DNA of 64,000 nucleotides from Cognatundibacterium luofuense (GCF_018139685.1 NZ_JAGSPN010000005.1:1-64000); one strand, 5' to 3'. Counted from the stretch's first letter, positions 6,679-16,287 are shown. Numbers and translations: made by a program. The notes: generated by a model not told the origin, from the letters alone.

Positions 6679-8958
6679 CTAGGAAGCCGGTGACTTTTTC
6701 GAATCCATTTCGTAGATCAAGAAACGCGCAATTAAAGTGATTGATGATGACACATCGCTGTCAATAACCATGTCAAGAAATGCTCGGGTATGTGTCGGAT
6801 GTAACGTTAAGCGCCCAATTAGGAAAGCAATTAGGTATTCCATGAGTGCATGACCAGCTCCATGCTTAGTAGCCCCTACCTCTCCTAGTAAAAATGCAAG
6901 CATACGTTCGCTAACCTTATCATCACAATTGCCATAGGCAATTTCACCTTCTCGGGCCGCCCGAAGGAAGGCTGCTTGAAGAACGCCGTCGCTAAATCGT
7001 TGAAAACTTTCTGGGGAAATTACGGTGCGCTCGTAGGTTCTGTACACAAGCTTAGGCTTTTTCGGTACTCCTTGGCGATACTTGTGAAGCAAGGTTGCAA
7101 CGATGGCGAATACGTCGGATTGTGTGACGATTCGCTGCCCATCTCGAGTCGGAATCATGGTGAAATCCGCACTCAAGCGTAATGCGTCACCAGATGATGC
7201 GGACCAGAAAAGGTTGTCTGTCAGGCCTTCGGAAGGCGCAACACGCAACAGTTCGATGCGACTAATAATATCTTGTGACACGTTTACATCTTGCAAGTCG
7301 CACCAGTATGTCAGAGCATTTAGACGATCGTATTCAAGTTGCCAACTATGATTGAGAATGCAGGGCGGCAAGTTAATATTCATCACTGAGAGTAATGTAA
7401 ATGTTTTTGGCCCTTGATCTCCAAAAGTTAGATTTGACTCTATTCGTTTGCGCTCTTCATCAGAACTCGCGCGAAAGATTGGGCTAACGTAGGTGATACT
7501 ACCTCCAGGCTGCACAGTACGCAGGTCACGACTTATATTCATTAATTCATACGTATCATCCATGCATCCTGACACCACTAGCGTGGCTGATTCTGCGTTT
7601 TGAGGCGCTGGTAATAATTCCTGTGACGATTTAATTTGTGCGGTGGCTTTCACGTCAGGCGGTAGTAAGTTGTGAGCTAACTTTGCAATAGCATTTGCGC
7701 CGGGATATGCCGTTGGCACGATTCGGTGTAAATGCACCGGCATTCCTCGACGAACAAGGCGTTCTGTGCGCTGGTTAATATCTTGTACGCGTTGCTGCCC
7801 GTCAGGATCGCTGGATTTACCTGTAAGTATGCTTTCTATATCAAGATAGAGTTCGAATTGCCGATTTCCTACGGCTCGAAATACTCTGAACACACCGGTA
7901 CTGACTAATCGATCTAATAAGGATCGCGATGCCTCGTCAAAATCAGCCAATGCTACCGTTATTTCCTCTACTTTGGCTGGCTCAGTTCGGAATTGATCAC
8001 CTACGATTGGTATAGCATAGGAATGCTTCACACACTCAGGACAGGAGGCCGCTTTATAATTTTCTATGTCTGGGAGACCGTTGAAGAGAATAGACTTCTC
8101 TTCATTTAAATGACATATTACCGTTCCGGGTGTTTCGATCCCTAAGAAAAACAGTGTAAAAATGTTCTTCGGTTTGGCTCCCTTTGCGATTAATTTATTT
8201 GCTAAGCTACCTGAAGTTGATGCAGATATCAGGAATACTGTGTTCTCTGCGTCAGAAACGACGAGTGAATCTAGTCCACCATACGATGCATGAGACTCGA
8301 TCATCGGTAGCGATGCCGCAACGTCTTGCCGTACACGTTCATATGCAATTGCATATGCGATCGATGCAATTCCAGATGTATCCACAATCAATCTGTTTAT
8401 TTTGAAAGATCGAAGTAGGGGAAGCAACCAGAAGGTCAATTGGTGACTTACGCCACTATTTTCCAGCACATTTGCCGCCCGCAAGAACTGCAGCGAATGT
8501 GTTCCCGACGGTTTCGTAAAGTGAGTCCCACGTCCAGCAGTTACTAGTCCGCCATTATTGGCGAACGCTTCGAAGAGTGAAAAACGCTGCTCTAATTGAG
8601 CTATGTCTGACTCACTTGGAGAACTACCTAGCAATGTTTCTACTAAGAAATTTTCGCCTTCTTTTTGTGACCACGTTATAAACACTACTTGTTTTTCGAT
8701 ATTTTGTAGCGTTTTTTTAAGACGAGAGCGTATGACGGCTGATTCACTGTTAAATATATTACGGACATGCTTAATCGGTTCAATTGCACCATGGAAATGC
8801 ACTCGATCTAGTGAACCATTGGATGTCAGCAATGGCGCAATTACCTCGTCTAGGTCTTCTTCACAAAAGGAAACAGGATGTAAAAAAACTGACAGGATAT
8901 TGATTGGTAAATTATTTGGACCTTTGCGAACATATGTGCATGTGGAAAACGGACTCAT
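6679..8958 (-). CDS. Large protein with two degenerate phosphoribosyltransferase-like segments
   Basis: 759 residues, not recognised as a named family. Two stretches have the beta-strand, glycine loop, helix shape of type I phosphoribosyltransferases. The first has INRLIVDTSGIASIAYAIA, then TVFLISASTSGSLANKLIAKGA; the second has YPGANAIAKLAHNLL, then TLVVSGCMDDTYELMNISRDLR. In the first the two acidic PRPP-binding residues are replaced by small residues, so catalysis may be lost; the second keeps DD. A cysteine pair CPEC lies between them. The ATG at 8958 overlaps the stop of the upstream GHKL ATPase gene (ATGA), so the two proteins are made together. Gabija follows in the same direction. A defence role for the pair is inferred from location. 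The domain reading is by eye. Confidence 0.6.
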   Translation of the reverse strand: MSPFSTCTYVRKGPNNLPINILSVFLHPVSFCEEDLDEVIAPLLTSNGSLDRVHFHGAIEPIKHVRNIFNSESAVIRSRLKKTLQNIEKQVVFITWSQKEGENFLVETLLGSSPSESDIAQLEQRFSLFEAFANNGGLVTAGRGTHFTKPSGTHSLQFLRAANVLENSGVSHQLTFWLLPLLRSFKINRLIVDTSGIASIAYAIAYERVRQDVAASLPMIESHASYGGLDSLVVSDAENTVFLISASTSGSLANKLIAKGAKPKNIFTLFFLGIETPGTVICHLNEEKSILFNGLPDIENYKAASCPECVKHSYAIPIVGDQFRTEPAKVEEITVALADFDEASRSLLDRLVSTGVFRVFRAVGNRQFELYLDIESILTGKSSDPDGQQRVQDINQRTERLVRRGMPVHLHRIVPTAYPGANAIAKLAHNLLPPDVKATAQIKSSQELLPAPQNAESATLVVSGCMDDTYELMNISRDLRTVQPGGSITYVSPIFRASSDEERKRIESNLTFGDQGPKTFTLLSVMNINLPPCILNHSWQLEYDRLNALTYWCDLQDVNVSQDIISRIELLRVAPSEGLTDNLFWSASSGDALRLSADFTMIPTRDGQRIVTQSDVFAIVATLLHKYRQGVPKKPKLVYRTYERTVISPESFQRFSDGVLQAAFLRAAREGEIAYGNCDDKVSERMLAFLLGEVGATKHGAGHALMEYLIAFLIGRLTLHPTHTRAFLDMVIDSDVSSSITLIARFLIYEMDSKKSPAS

Positions 8959-10196
8959 AAGTTGTCGCCCAAAGGTATAAGAACGGAGACATGAGCACCC
9001 AACATATCTGGATAGTCCTCCGAGATCTTCCGTGTTATTCCCCGGCGCCAGTCCATCATGCGTTCAGCGGGCGCGTTAATATCAGACTGCAAGAACATAT
9101 CGCCATACCATGCAAAATCACGATATACATGTACCCGATTTGTACGAACACGGATAAATCCCTTCAATTCACGTAAATCGCGCAAGACTTTCCATAAACC
9201 GAATCCTCGACTTTCGTCTCCAGTCGAGGATCTCCCAGTGCTGAAACAGCCCAAAACTGCATCGAATTGCTCTTGAACAGAAGCTTGCTCAAATCCATTT
9301 TTCAAATATGTTGCAGCAAATCCTGGGCCTGTATCAAAAACAGATAGTTCTAATAAACCAAGAAATTTTCGATCAGACGTAGGCGCTAGTCGATGAACAT
9401 TATTTTGTGATCTTGGTAGAAGGAAGTACGATGCATAGCGCTCAGCCTGATTAATATCCGGTAAAACTTCGTTACCGGCCTTGTCCTTTTGAATTGGCGG
9501 CGCAGAGTAGGCTAGTTGTCCAGGAGAATAAAACCGGGCGTATGGGCCGCGAATTGAAAGTGGTAAAGGTTGTTTATCAACAGTGGTTCGAGCATGATCA
9601 TGTGTATTCTTGAACAGTTCGTGCAATATTGTGGTTAATCGATCACGATGATTTGTGATTGCACCACGAATATTTTCTTCCGCGGTAACTGCCTTAATGA
9701 GTTGGTCAACCAGGTTTGAGAACTGATCTCGATTGGCAACTCGCAATATTGTGGACGGGGGATAAAGTTGATTTGGAAGCCCGATCACAGCTGGCACATT
9801 ATCTAAACAAAGAAGTGCAGCCTGATCATGCACGTTTAAGTCTGGCCAGGTACGTTGCTGCTTAAAATAAGCATCTTTATATTTTGCCAATGCAATTTTG
9901 GGTACATTACCTAGCGATTCTTCTGAAAGCAACCCAAGTAGAGATCCGGGTAACGTGTCGGAGATTCGTTTTAACATATCAACAGGAAGTTCGTTCGCTA
10001 TAGGCTCTATATGAATGCGCCCTCCTAACCCACGTGTCCAAGTGACTAACCATTGAACAGTCGATGATTCAGCAAGTAGTTTATTTGTATTTTTCCGTAT
10101 TTTTTGTGAATCAAAGAGTAGGGTTCTATCCGAAGAGTCAGGTGGGGCGATAAGTCTAGCCTCCATATCCTCAAGCGAAGTCGGAAAAGCGTGCAT
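8955..10196 (-). CDS. GHKL-type ATPase, partner of the PRTase-like protein
   Basis: 413 residues. The C-terminal half carries the GHKL (histidine kinase/HSP90/MutL) ATP-binding motifs: an N box TTILHELFKNTHDHA, a G1 box VFDTGPGF and a G2 box SRGFGLWKV. No phospho-accepting histidine or dimerisation helix pair of a kinase is evident, and there is no membrane segment, so it looks like a cytoplasmic ATP-driven switch rather than a two-component sensor. The roughly 180-residue N-terminal part is unrecognised. The ATG at 10196 is preceded by AAGGA; a TTG three codons earlier is possible. It is the first gene of the GHKL / PRTase-like / gajA / gajB block and divergent from an XRE regulator, which probably controls it. 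Confidence 0.7.
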   Translation of the reverse strand: MHAFPTSLEDMEARLIAPPDSSDRTLLFDSQKIRKNTNKLLAESSTVQWLVTWTRGLGGRIHIEPIANELPVDMLKRISDTLPGSLLGLLSEESLGNVPKIALAKYKDAYFKQQRTWPDLNVHDQAALLCLDNVPAVIGLPNQLYPPSTILRVANRDQFSNLVDQLIKAVTAEENIRGAITNHRDRLTTILHELFKNTHDHARTTVDKQPLPLSIRGPYARFYSPGQLAYSAPPIQKDKAGNEVLPDINQAERYASYFLLPRSQNNVHRLAPTSDRKFLGLLELSVFDTGPGFAATYLKNGFEQASVQEQFDAVLGCFSTGRSSTGDESRGFGLWKVLRDLRELKGFIRVRTNRVHVYRDFAWYGDMFLQSDINAPAERMMDWRRGITRKISEDYPDMLGAHVSVLIPLGDNL

Positions 10197-10527
10197 GTGA
10201 GGCAATTCCTTATATTTAGAGAGTGTGCTAAGTCTTTCAAATCAAGAGGAGGTATGTTGCCAGTATTGTGACAACAAATGCAAGGATATTCGAAGAATAT
10301 ATTGCATCTCTCACAAGACCAAAGTGCATAAAATGGTACTTAATTGCCTTATGGTACGCAAATTGAATAGTTCTGAAATCAAATTATGTCCATTATTTAT
10401 GTTGGATTTCATCACTAAAAAAATCACTAAAAAACTATGCAAGTATTTGATTATAAATATTTTTTCGCAATTTTATTCGAATAAGTATAAAATTCAGGAC
10501 AATAACTTTTTCTTAAAAATCGAGAAA
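10197..10527. promoter_or_regulatory. Divergent AT-rich intergenic region between GHKL gene and XRE regulator
   Basis: About 330 bases without a supported gene. An open frame runs through it into the XRE gene from 10225, but its composition is not protein-like. It holds a short tandem repeat, ATCACTAAAAAA twice, near 10410-10435. It must contain promoters for both directions and probably the XRE operator. Confidence 0.5.
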
Positions 10528-10875
10528 ATGACCCCGTTTTCAGTTTTCATTCAAGATTTATGTCGCTCCCGTCAGATGCGCCAAAAAGAACTCGCTTACT
10601 TGATCGGGGTTGATCCATCGTATTTGAGCGCGCTTGCTGGTGGACGTAAAGGAATACCTGGAATTGCAATCGTCAGCAAATTGGAAGAGGCTGCAAAATT
10701 AACGAATGAAGAGAAAATTGCTCTGCAAGAGTCGATAAAATTTTCGAAAATGCGCTACAGCATGCCGGTACAAGCGGACCCGCGTGTGTACGAAATGGTT
10801 TGGAAGATATTTGATTCAGTCAGTCACCTAAAACCAGCACAGATCAACGCCATTAGTGAGGTCTTAAAGCTATAA
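10528..10875 (+). CDS. XRE-family HTH regulator
   Basis: 115 residues starting MTPFSVFIQDLC. The N-terminal helix-turn-helix reads RQMRQKELAYLIGVDPSYLSALAGGRKG, followed by a helical tail with no further known domain. The ATG at 10528 is chosen because the 100 codons before it in the same frame are low-complexity and AT-rich. The gene is divergent from the GHKL / PRTase-like / Gabija block and lies upstream of tnsA in the same direction. It could regulate either the defence block or transposition; the divergent layout favours the first. Confidence 0.75.
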   Translation: MTPFSVFIQDLCRSRQMRQKELAYLIGVDPSYLSALAGGRKGIPGIAIVSKLEEAAKLTNEEKIALQESIKFSKMRYSMPVQADPRVYEMVWKIFDSVSHLKPAQINAISEVLKL

Positions 10876-11096
10876 GGCAATAGGAAGTATTTTGAATATA
10901 AATAGGAGAAAAACAAACAGGACAAACTTTTAAAGGCTTGTCCCGCTCGAGTGGAATAACTGACGTTACCCCGATCCACAAATCTAGTATCGTCCTCTTC
11001 TACTCCGCGGTCAAGCCCCTTAATCAATCTCAATCGACAATTTGCGTTTCGTAATGACCAAGTTTGGGTTCATTTACTGACGCAAAAGGGGAACTT
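10876..11096. promoter_or_regulatory. Leader region of tnsABC-tniQ
   Basis: About 220 bases between the XRE gene and tnsA. An imperfect hairpin (GGACAA near 10919, TTGTCC near 10937) may end transcription of the XRE gene. The tns promoter should lie in the remainder, but no clear -35/-10 pair stands out. Confidence 0.4.
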
Positions 11097-11825
11097 ATGT
11101 CTGCAATAATAGTATCGCAATGGAAAACGTCCACTGCGATTGGGCTGCCTATCGCCCCAAAAAAATCAAAATCGTTAACTCCAATTCGTGCACGAGAACC
11201 TGTCAACAATTCATTTGGTCGCGTGCGCGGGAAATTTCCTTCACGAAAAATGAATCGTATGATTCATTGGGAAAGCCAATTAGAGCGAGATGCGATCCTC
11301 ATTTTCGAGTTTTCGCATGGTGTATCTGCATATCGCGAACAACCTCATACGATTAATCATTTTTTGAATGAAAGAAGTCACCGCTATACCCCTGATTTCG
11401 AATTGATTTTAAAATCAAACGAAGTGCAATATGTAGAAATTAAGCCAGCCGAGAAGCTACTGGATCCAGTTGAACGCGTAAGGTTTAAAAATATTGAACG
11501 TCATTATTTCCGATATGGATTTACTTTCTGGATTTTTCAGGATCATCAGATTAGGCAAGCTGAATTACTCGTAAATCTGGGACTAATGGCGAAATATCGT
11601 GGCATGCCATTTTCACTTTTTGAACGGCGTCAACTTATCGAGAAACTCTCGAAAACACCCCAAACTACTTTCAAGAAAGTTACGGCACTGCTTGGCGATC
11701 CGCGCACAACATGGCGGTTAATTGCAGAGCAAATCTTATTTTGCGACTTACGAAAAATCGTCAATGAAGATACCAAGTTAAACATACAACCAAAGGAAAA
11801 TTTCGATCATGAATTATTCTTTTAA
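11097..11825 (+). CDS. tnsA: TnsA endonuclease of Tn7-like transposon
   Basis: 242 residues. In Tn7, TnsA cuts the 5' strands at the transposon ends, so that with TnsB the element is excised and pasted. The N-terminal nuclease domain shows the restriction-enzyme-type active site: E in HWESQLERDAI, D in YTPDFELIL and the ExK of VEIKPAEKL, all in the expected order. A C-terminal helical domain (EKLSKTPQTTFKKVTALLG) matches the part that contacts TnsC. The start at 11097 has AAAGGGGA in front of it. tnsB starts 17 bases before the tnsA stop, so the two are coupled. Having tnsA means true cut-and-paste movement is likely. Confidence 0.9.
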   Translation: MSAIIVSQWKTSTAIGLPIAPKKSKSLTPIRAREPVNNSFGRVRGKFPSRKMNRMIHWESQLERDAILIFEFSHGVSAYREQPHTINHFLNERSHRYTPDFELILKSNEVQYVEIKPAEKLLDPVERVRFKNIERHYFRYGFTFWIFQDHQIRQAELLVNLGLMAKYRGMPFSLFERRQLIEKLSKTPQTTFKKVTALLGDPRTTWRLIAEQILFCDLRKIVNEDTKLNIQPKENFDHELFF

Positions 11826-13779
11826 GGTTGGTACGACTATCTCCATTAAGAATGTAAATTTCCTTATTCGTCGTATGTTATCGGAAGGTCGAGTACAACT
11901 AGAGAGCTATGTCGACGGGACTCTAACAAACACAACGTTAAATGAGCTACTGGGAAAATACGAGCAGAAATTACTCATATTCGTTGACACATCAGAAAAT
12001 AAAAAAACAGAAAAAATTACCGGAAGAGCGCTTTCCACATTTTCAGACGCTGTTCAACAAAAAGCGATTCGTAAAAAAAAGTATGTTGAATTTGTGACTA
12101 GTTGCGGTAGGTTTATTTCTACTCCAGAAAAGTTGCAACCACATATTAAAGCTTGTGCCGAAAAGTTAAAGGATGCAAATCCTCCATCATGTACCTCTGT
12201 TTATCGATGGTATCGGGCAATCATCACAAATCAAGGAGATTACCGAGCATTAATCGACCGATTCGATAAACGTGGTGGATCCGGAAGTCGACTGCGCCCG
12301 GAAATTCAGACGCTTTTGCAGCAATCTATTGAGAGAATTTATATGACCCAATTACGAGAGCCTGCATCAGAAGTGTATTTCGATCTTTTGCATAAAATTA
12401 ATAAGGAAAACGAATTCCGTTCTAGCAGTGAGAAACTAAAAATGCCTAGTCGGGCAACGGTCTATCGTGCAATTGCAAGCCTAGATAAATTTGAGACTAC
12501 GTGTGCAAGATATAGCCCCCGTATCGCAAAAATGAAATTTCGCTCAAGCGGAAATGGCCCAAATCCAACTCGCATCATGGAAAGAGTGGAAATTGATCAC
12601 ACGCCGCTAGATTTATTCGTATTTGATCGAGAAACAAATCTTCCCTTGGGACGTCCCACTGTTACTTTGGCAATCGATGTATTTTCAAAAATGCCTGTAG
12701 GGATTCACATAGGCTTTCAAGGAACATCAATTGAATCTGTTTTTGCGTGCCTGCGTAATGCAATTATGCCAAAGACATATTTGCGAGATAAGTTTAAAAC
12801 CGTAGAATCTGATTGGCCTTGCTATGGAATTATTGAAAACTTAGTTTGCGATAATGGTAGTGAATTCCGGAGCATGGAACTTGAACGGGTAGCGTTGGAA
12901 ATGGGTACTCATCTGATATTTTGCCCAAAACGTCAGCCATACTACAAAGGGACTATCGAACGTTTTTTAAAGACCGTAAATTTCAGTTTTTCGCGTATGT
13001 TGCCTGGAAGTAGTTTCGCACGTTGGTTTCATCGAGAGGATTATGACCCTCTAAAAGATGCAATAGTCGAGTTTGATCAGTTGGTTCAATATCTACACAA
13101 ATGGATGCTTGATATTTATGCGCAGACGATACATCGTGGGATACGTGCAATTCCATACATAAAATGGAATGAAGGCATGTCGGCGTATCCTCCGGCTTTA
13201 CTTAAAAACCCAGAGCGCCTTGACATCGCATTAGGGCGTACATCTCAACGTGTTCTTGGTAGCTATGGAATTGATCTTAACAATATTCGCTATAACGATT
13301 CAGCATTAGATGTTATTAGAAAACGTTATGGTCCTCGCGTCCAAGTAGATGTTCGCCATTATTTTGGCGATCTTTCATATGTGCACGTTATTGATCCAGC
13401 CACTCAGTCTGCGATATTGGTTCCCGCATTAGATCAAGATTACACACGAAATTTAAATCTCGTCCAACATGATCTTCTTTCCAAACATGTGCGCGAAAAA
13501 AATTCTGGCCAGGTAAATTTTAATGCACTAGCCAAAGCAAAAGCTGATCTTCGGGAAATCGTATATGAAATGGCGAGTAGTAAGTCGCAGCGTACCCGTC
13601 AAAAATCAGGAAAACTTAGGGGGATAGGTACGAATCAAAAAGACATAATGGGATCTGATGCCACTGCCATAGGTGAAATCAAAGAAAGTTCCGAACGTTT
13701 TTCATCTTCAATAGGCAGCGAGGATCTACCATCTATTGGGTCAATAAACATGCATGTTCTTGGCAAAAAGCGGAAGTGA
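11809..13779 (+). CDS. tnsB: TnsB/TniA-family DDE transposase
   Basis: 656 residues. This transposase binds the repeated sites at both ends, cuts the 3' strands and joins them to the target. The catalytic DD(35)E triad is visible as D263 in VEIDHTPLD, D348 in VCDNGSEF and E384 in KGTIERFL. These are spaced as in retroviral-type integrases and followed by a beta-barrel-like region and a charged C-terminal tail. The N-terminal 200 residues contain helix-turn-helix segments (for example SCTSVYRWYRAI and SRATVYRAI) expected to read the terminal repeats. The ATG at 11809 has AAAGGAAAA upstream. The length is close to Tn7 TnsB (702 residues). It overlaps tnsA, and tnsC follows after 4 bases. Confidence 0.93.
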   Translation: MNYSFKVGTTISIKNVNFLIRRMLSEGRVQLESYVDGTLTNTTLNELLGKYEQKLLIFVDTSENKKTEKITGRALSTFSDAVQQKAIRKKKYVEFVTSCGRFISTPEKLQPHIKACAEKLKDANPPSCTSVYRWYRAIITNQGDYRALIDRFDKRGGSGSRLRPEIQTLLQQSIERIYMTQLREPASEVYFDLLHKINKENEFRSSSEKLKMPSRATVYRAIASLDKFETTCARYSPRIAKMKFRSSGNGPNPTRIMERVEIDHTPLDLFVFDRETNLPLGRPTVTLAIDVFSKMPVGIHIGFQGTSIESVFACLRNAIMPKTYLRDKFKTVESDWPCYGIIENLVCDNGSEFRSMELERVALEMGTHLIFCPKRQPYYKGTIERFLKTVNFSFSRMLPGSSFARWFHREDYDPLKDAIVEFDQLVQYLHKWMLDIYAQTIHRGIRAIPYIKWNEGMSAYPPALLKNPERLDIALGRTSQRVLGSYGIDLNNIRYNDSALDVIRKRYGPRVQVDVRHYFGDLSYVHVIDPATQSAILVPALDQDYTRNLNLVQHDLLSKHVREKNSGQVNFNALAKAKADLREIVYEMASSKSQRTRQKSGKLRGIGTNQKDIMGSDATAIGEIKESSERFSSSIGSEDLPSIGSINMHVLGKKRK

Positions 13780-13783
13780 CTCA

Positions 13784-14761
13784 ATGAAAGAATATCATGT
13801 AAATGATGATTTTTACGCGCACCTCAGGGAATGTGAAAATCATCTAATTCCTCATAAAAACTTCGCAAAGGTAGTAAAGCGGCTTGAATATGTAATGGAG
13901 GTATCTGTCCACGGAGCTGAATCTAGGCATACCCTTTTAGTTGGAGAGTCTGGAGCGGGAAAAACTTGGATCGCCCGTTATCTGCAATTTATCTACCCAG
14001 CCAATCGGCAAGATGGGAATATGGTGATGCCTATATTGTACGTAGAGACACCTGCGGTACCTACACTTAAGGGTCTGGCGGAAGCTATTCTAGTCTCTTT
14101 GGGCGATCCAATTTTTTATCGAGGAACAGCATCTGACAAACGCAGACGTGCGTTAGAGTTTATGCGCGAATGCAAAGTGCAATTGATCATTTTTGATGAG
14201 TTCCAGCATTTTTATGATCATGGACGTAATCAATCATTGCTGGCCGTGGCAGACTGGCTTAAATTGTTTATCGAAGATGCTAACCGCCCATGTTTGCTCA
14301 TGGGATTGCCTCGTTGTGAAAATATTTTACATGTGAATGAACAACTTCGTCGTCGATTTTCAACTCGTCTTGAGCTTTCTGCATTCTCAATAGATTCTGA
14401 AAATGGAGAAATCGAATTTCGATCCCTTCTAAAAGAAATGGAAATCACTTTCTCGAAGAAAAAAACGTCTGGACTAGCAGAGGTCGACTTGGCTCGACGT
14501 ATATATTTCGCATGCAATGGTTTAATTGGATATTTGAAGAAGCTGCTGATTGGCGCATTTGAAATAATGATTTCGGAGAATAAGATTTCATTAGATTGCC
14601 ATTTATTAGAACAAGCTTTTGTTCAAGAAATATGGCGGGATGGTGTTGGAGTGCTTAATCCCTTCAACGATAAATTCAAATTCCGCCGCCTAAATCAACA
14701 GGGAGAACCATTTTCTGGCGATACGTCGACGTTTACGAAGCTCAATAGTAGGCGTAGATGA
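13784..14761 (+). CDS. tnsC: TnsC/TniB-family AAA+ ATPase transposition regulator
   Basis: 325 residues. TnsC is the AAA+ protein that forms filaments on target DNA and links the target selector (TniQ/TnsD) to the TnsAB transposase. Walker A VGESGAGKT (lysine near residue 60) and Walker B LIIFDEFQHF (aspartate near 138) are intact, followed by a sensor-2-like region with LRRRFSTRLEL. It is shorter than Tn7 TnsC (555 residues) and closer to TniB in size. The ATG at 13784 lies 4 bases after the tnsB stop with GGAAG in front; an upstream in-frame start at 13754 would overlap tnsB. The stop overlaps the tniQ start (ATGA). Confidence 0.9.
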   Translation: MKEYHVNDDFYAHLRECENHLIPHKNFAKVVKRLEYVMEVSVHGAESRHTLLVGESGAGKTWIARYLQFIYPANRQDGNMVMPILYVETPAVPTLKGLAEAILVSLGDPIFYRGTASDKRRRALEFMRECKVQLIIFDEFQHFYDHGRNQSLLAVADWLKLFIEDANRPCLLMGLPRCENILHVNEQLRRRFSTRLELSAFSIDSENGEIEFRSLLKEMEITFSKKKTSGLAEVDLARRIYFACNGLIGYLKKLLIGAFEIMISENKISLDCHLLEQAFVQEIWRDGVGVLNPFNDKFKFRRLNQQGEPFSGDTSTFTKLNSRRR

Positions 14762-16287
14762 CTTCATCTTTATTACTCCATTTATCGCCATTGCCTGGTG
14801 AGAGCGTTCGTGGGTTTCTACGGAGACTTGCGGATAAAAATTCATATGAACAGGTCACATGGCTTAAAGATGTCGCTGATTTGGAAGAATTTCTGCGTCC
14901 ACTTGTCGGCGTCTCCTTACATGGTAGCGTTCCAAGTTGGACTCAACGTCTTCTGGGGGTCAAATCTCATACGATTGGGATCCGTCAAATTTATATCGTG
15001 AGCTCGACGTCTCGTTTTTGCCCCTTGTGTTTAGCAGAGGAAGCCATCTGGAAATGGGTGTGGGAATATTCTTTTTATGTATCTTGCTCGAAGCACCGTA
15101 TGCAACTGCTCGGGAACTGCACGAAATGCGGGGAGGATGTTAAATGGACTAGACGAAGTTTATCCCAGTGTTTGTGTGGTGCCTCTTTTTCCCAAATGAG
15201 TTCTATGACTAGTGACGTAGAAACACACCGATTTTGTCAATTCATAGAAAAAAAATTGTTATCTTCCGCAGGACAATTCAGTAATCATCATTGTGGTGAG
15301 CACCAATATTCTATTTTAGAAAAAATCGATATCCTTGATATTGCAAATCTAATACTCATGCTTGGTAGCCATACCAATAAAAGTGCATCAACACCAACCC
15401 AGAGAAATTTTAGGCCATCAAATATAAAACACGCAAACGCATTAGTATTTGAAACTGCACACTTACTCAAGAAGTGGCCAACAGGATTCAAATCATTTTT
15501 AAAATTCTATTCTGGATTTACTGACAAAAATCCATTAATTTCGGCGTTACCAAAAGATTTTTTACGATTAGTTAGAATAATTCATGGCAATTTCAAACCA
15601 AAAAAATTTGATTTTTTAAGATCGGCATATACAGAATTTATGCGTAGCCACTGGCATGGTTCAAGTATTGCTCTTTGCAAAATATCAGAAGAGGATATTG
15701 AAATATCACGCTTCATTTCGAAAAAAAGTGTGATCGAAAAATTTCATATTCCAAGTGAGAAAATAGAAAATTTAATGCTTCACGGTATCCTAGTCGGTAG
15801 ATTTGATAAGTCAGAAAATAGACCAGAGAGGATTTTTATAGAGCAAGACTCTGCAAAATTGGCCCGCAATTATATTGAAAACCAAATTACAAAAAAAAGT
15901 GCTGAAATTTTACTTGGTATATCCGAGGAAAGAGTCGATGAACTCGTTAACGCTGGGATAATTCACATTTTTCATAAGTTTGACAACAGTTCTTTGAGTC
16001 CCTATTTTTCATGTTTAGAAATCTCACAATTCGTAGAACATCTTTCGGTTTATCGACGTAGACGCACGGGCAGTGACGAAGAAATTTTCGGACATCGCAT
16101 TTTGGAGTATTACGGCTTTTCGGATAGTGAATTCGTGAAATTCATATCTGATATCCTCGTCGGAAAATTGCCAACATTGGGGCATATTTCGTTTTATCGA
16201 GGAATTTCGGGATTAATTTTTAACACTGTAGATTTCAATAATTGGTGGAAAGAAACTCGTTCACCAATTTCCAAGTTCCTTAATTAA
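14758..16287 (+). CDS. tniQ: TniQ/TnsD-family target-site selector
   Basis: 509 residues, practically the length of Tn7 TnsD (508) and longer than a plain TniQ. The N-terminus LSPLPGESVRGFLRRLAD is the classic TniQ opening. A zinc-binding stretch follows with CPLCLAEE, then SCSKHRMQLLGNCTKCGE and QCLCG, giving several Cys/His ligands. The C-terminal 300 residues are AT-rich in codons and contain helix-turn-helix-like segments (KKSAEILLGISEERVDELVNAG) that could read a fixed DNA site. In Tn7 such proteins direct insertion to one attachment site; here that site could be the end of the MFS gene, which is inference. It overlaps tnsC by 4 bases and is the last gene of the tns operon. Confidence 0.88.
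   Translation: MTSSLLLHLSPLPGESVRGFLRRLADKNSYEQVTWLKDVADLEEFLRPLVGVSLHGSVPSWTQRLLGVKSHTIGIRQIYIVSSTSRFCPLCLAEEAIWKWVWEYSFYVSCSKHRMQLLGNCTKCGEDVKWTRRSLSQCLCGASFSQMSSMTSDVETHRFCQFIEKKLLSSAGQFSNHHCGEHQYSILEKIDILDIANLILMLGSHTNKSASTPTQRNFRPSNIKHANALVFETAHLLKKWPTGFKSFLKFYSGFTDKNPLISALPKDFLRLVRIIHGNFKPKKFDFLRSAYTEFMRSHWHGSSIALCKISEEDIEISRFISKKSVIEKFHIPSEKIENLMLHGILVGRFDKSENRPERIFIEQDSAKLARNYIENQITKKSAEILLGISEERVDELVNAGIIHIFHKFDNSSLSPYFSCLEISQFVEHLSVYRRRRTGSDEEIFGHRILEYYGFSDSEFVKFISDILVGKLPTLGHISFYRGISGLIFNTVDFNNWWKETRSPISKFLN

Noticed and set aside
10225-10527. N-terminal extension of the XRE gene to 216 residues
   Set aside because: AT-rich, Lys/Ile/Asn-dominated composition; the HTH domain starts right after the ATG at 10528.
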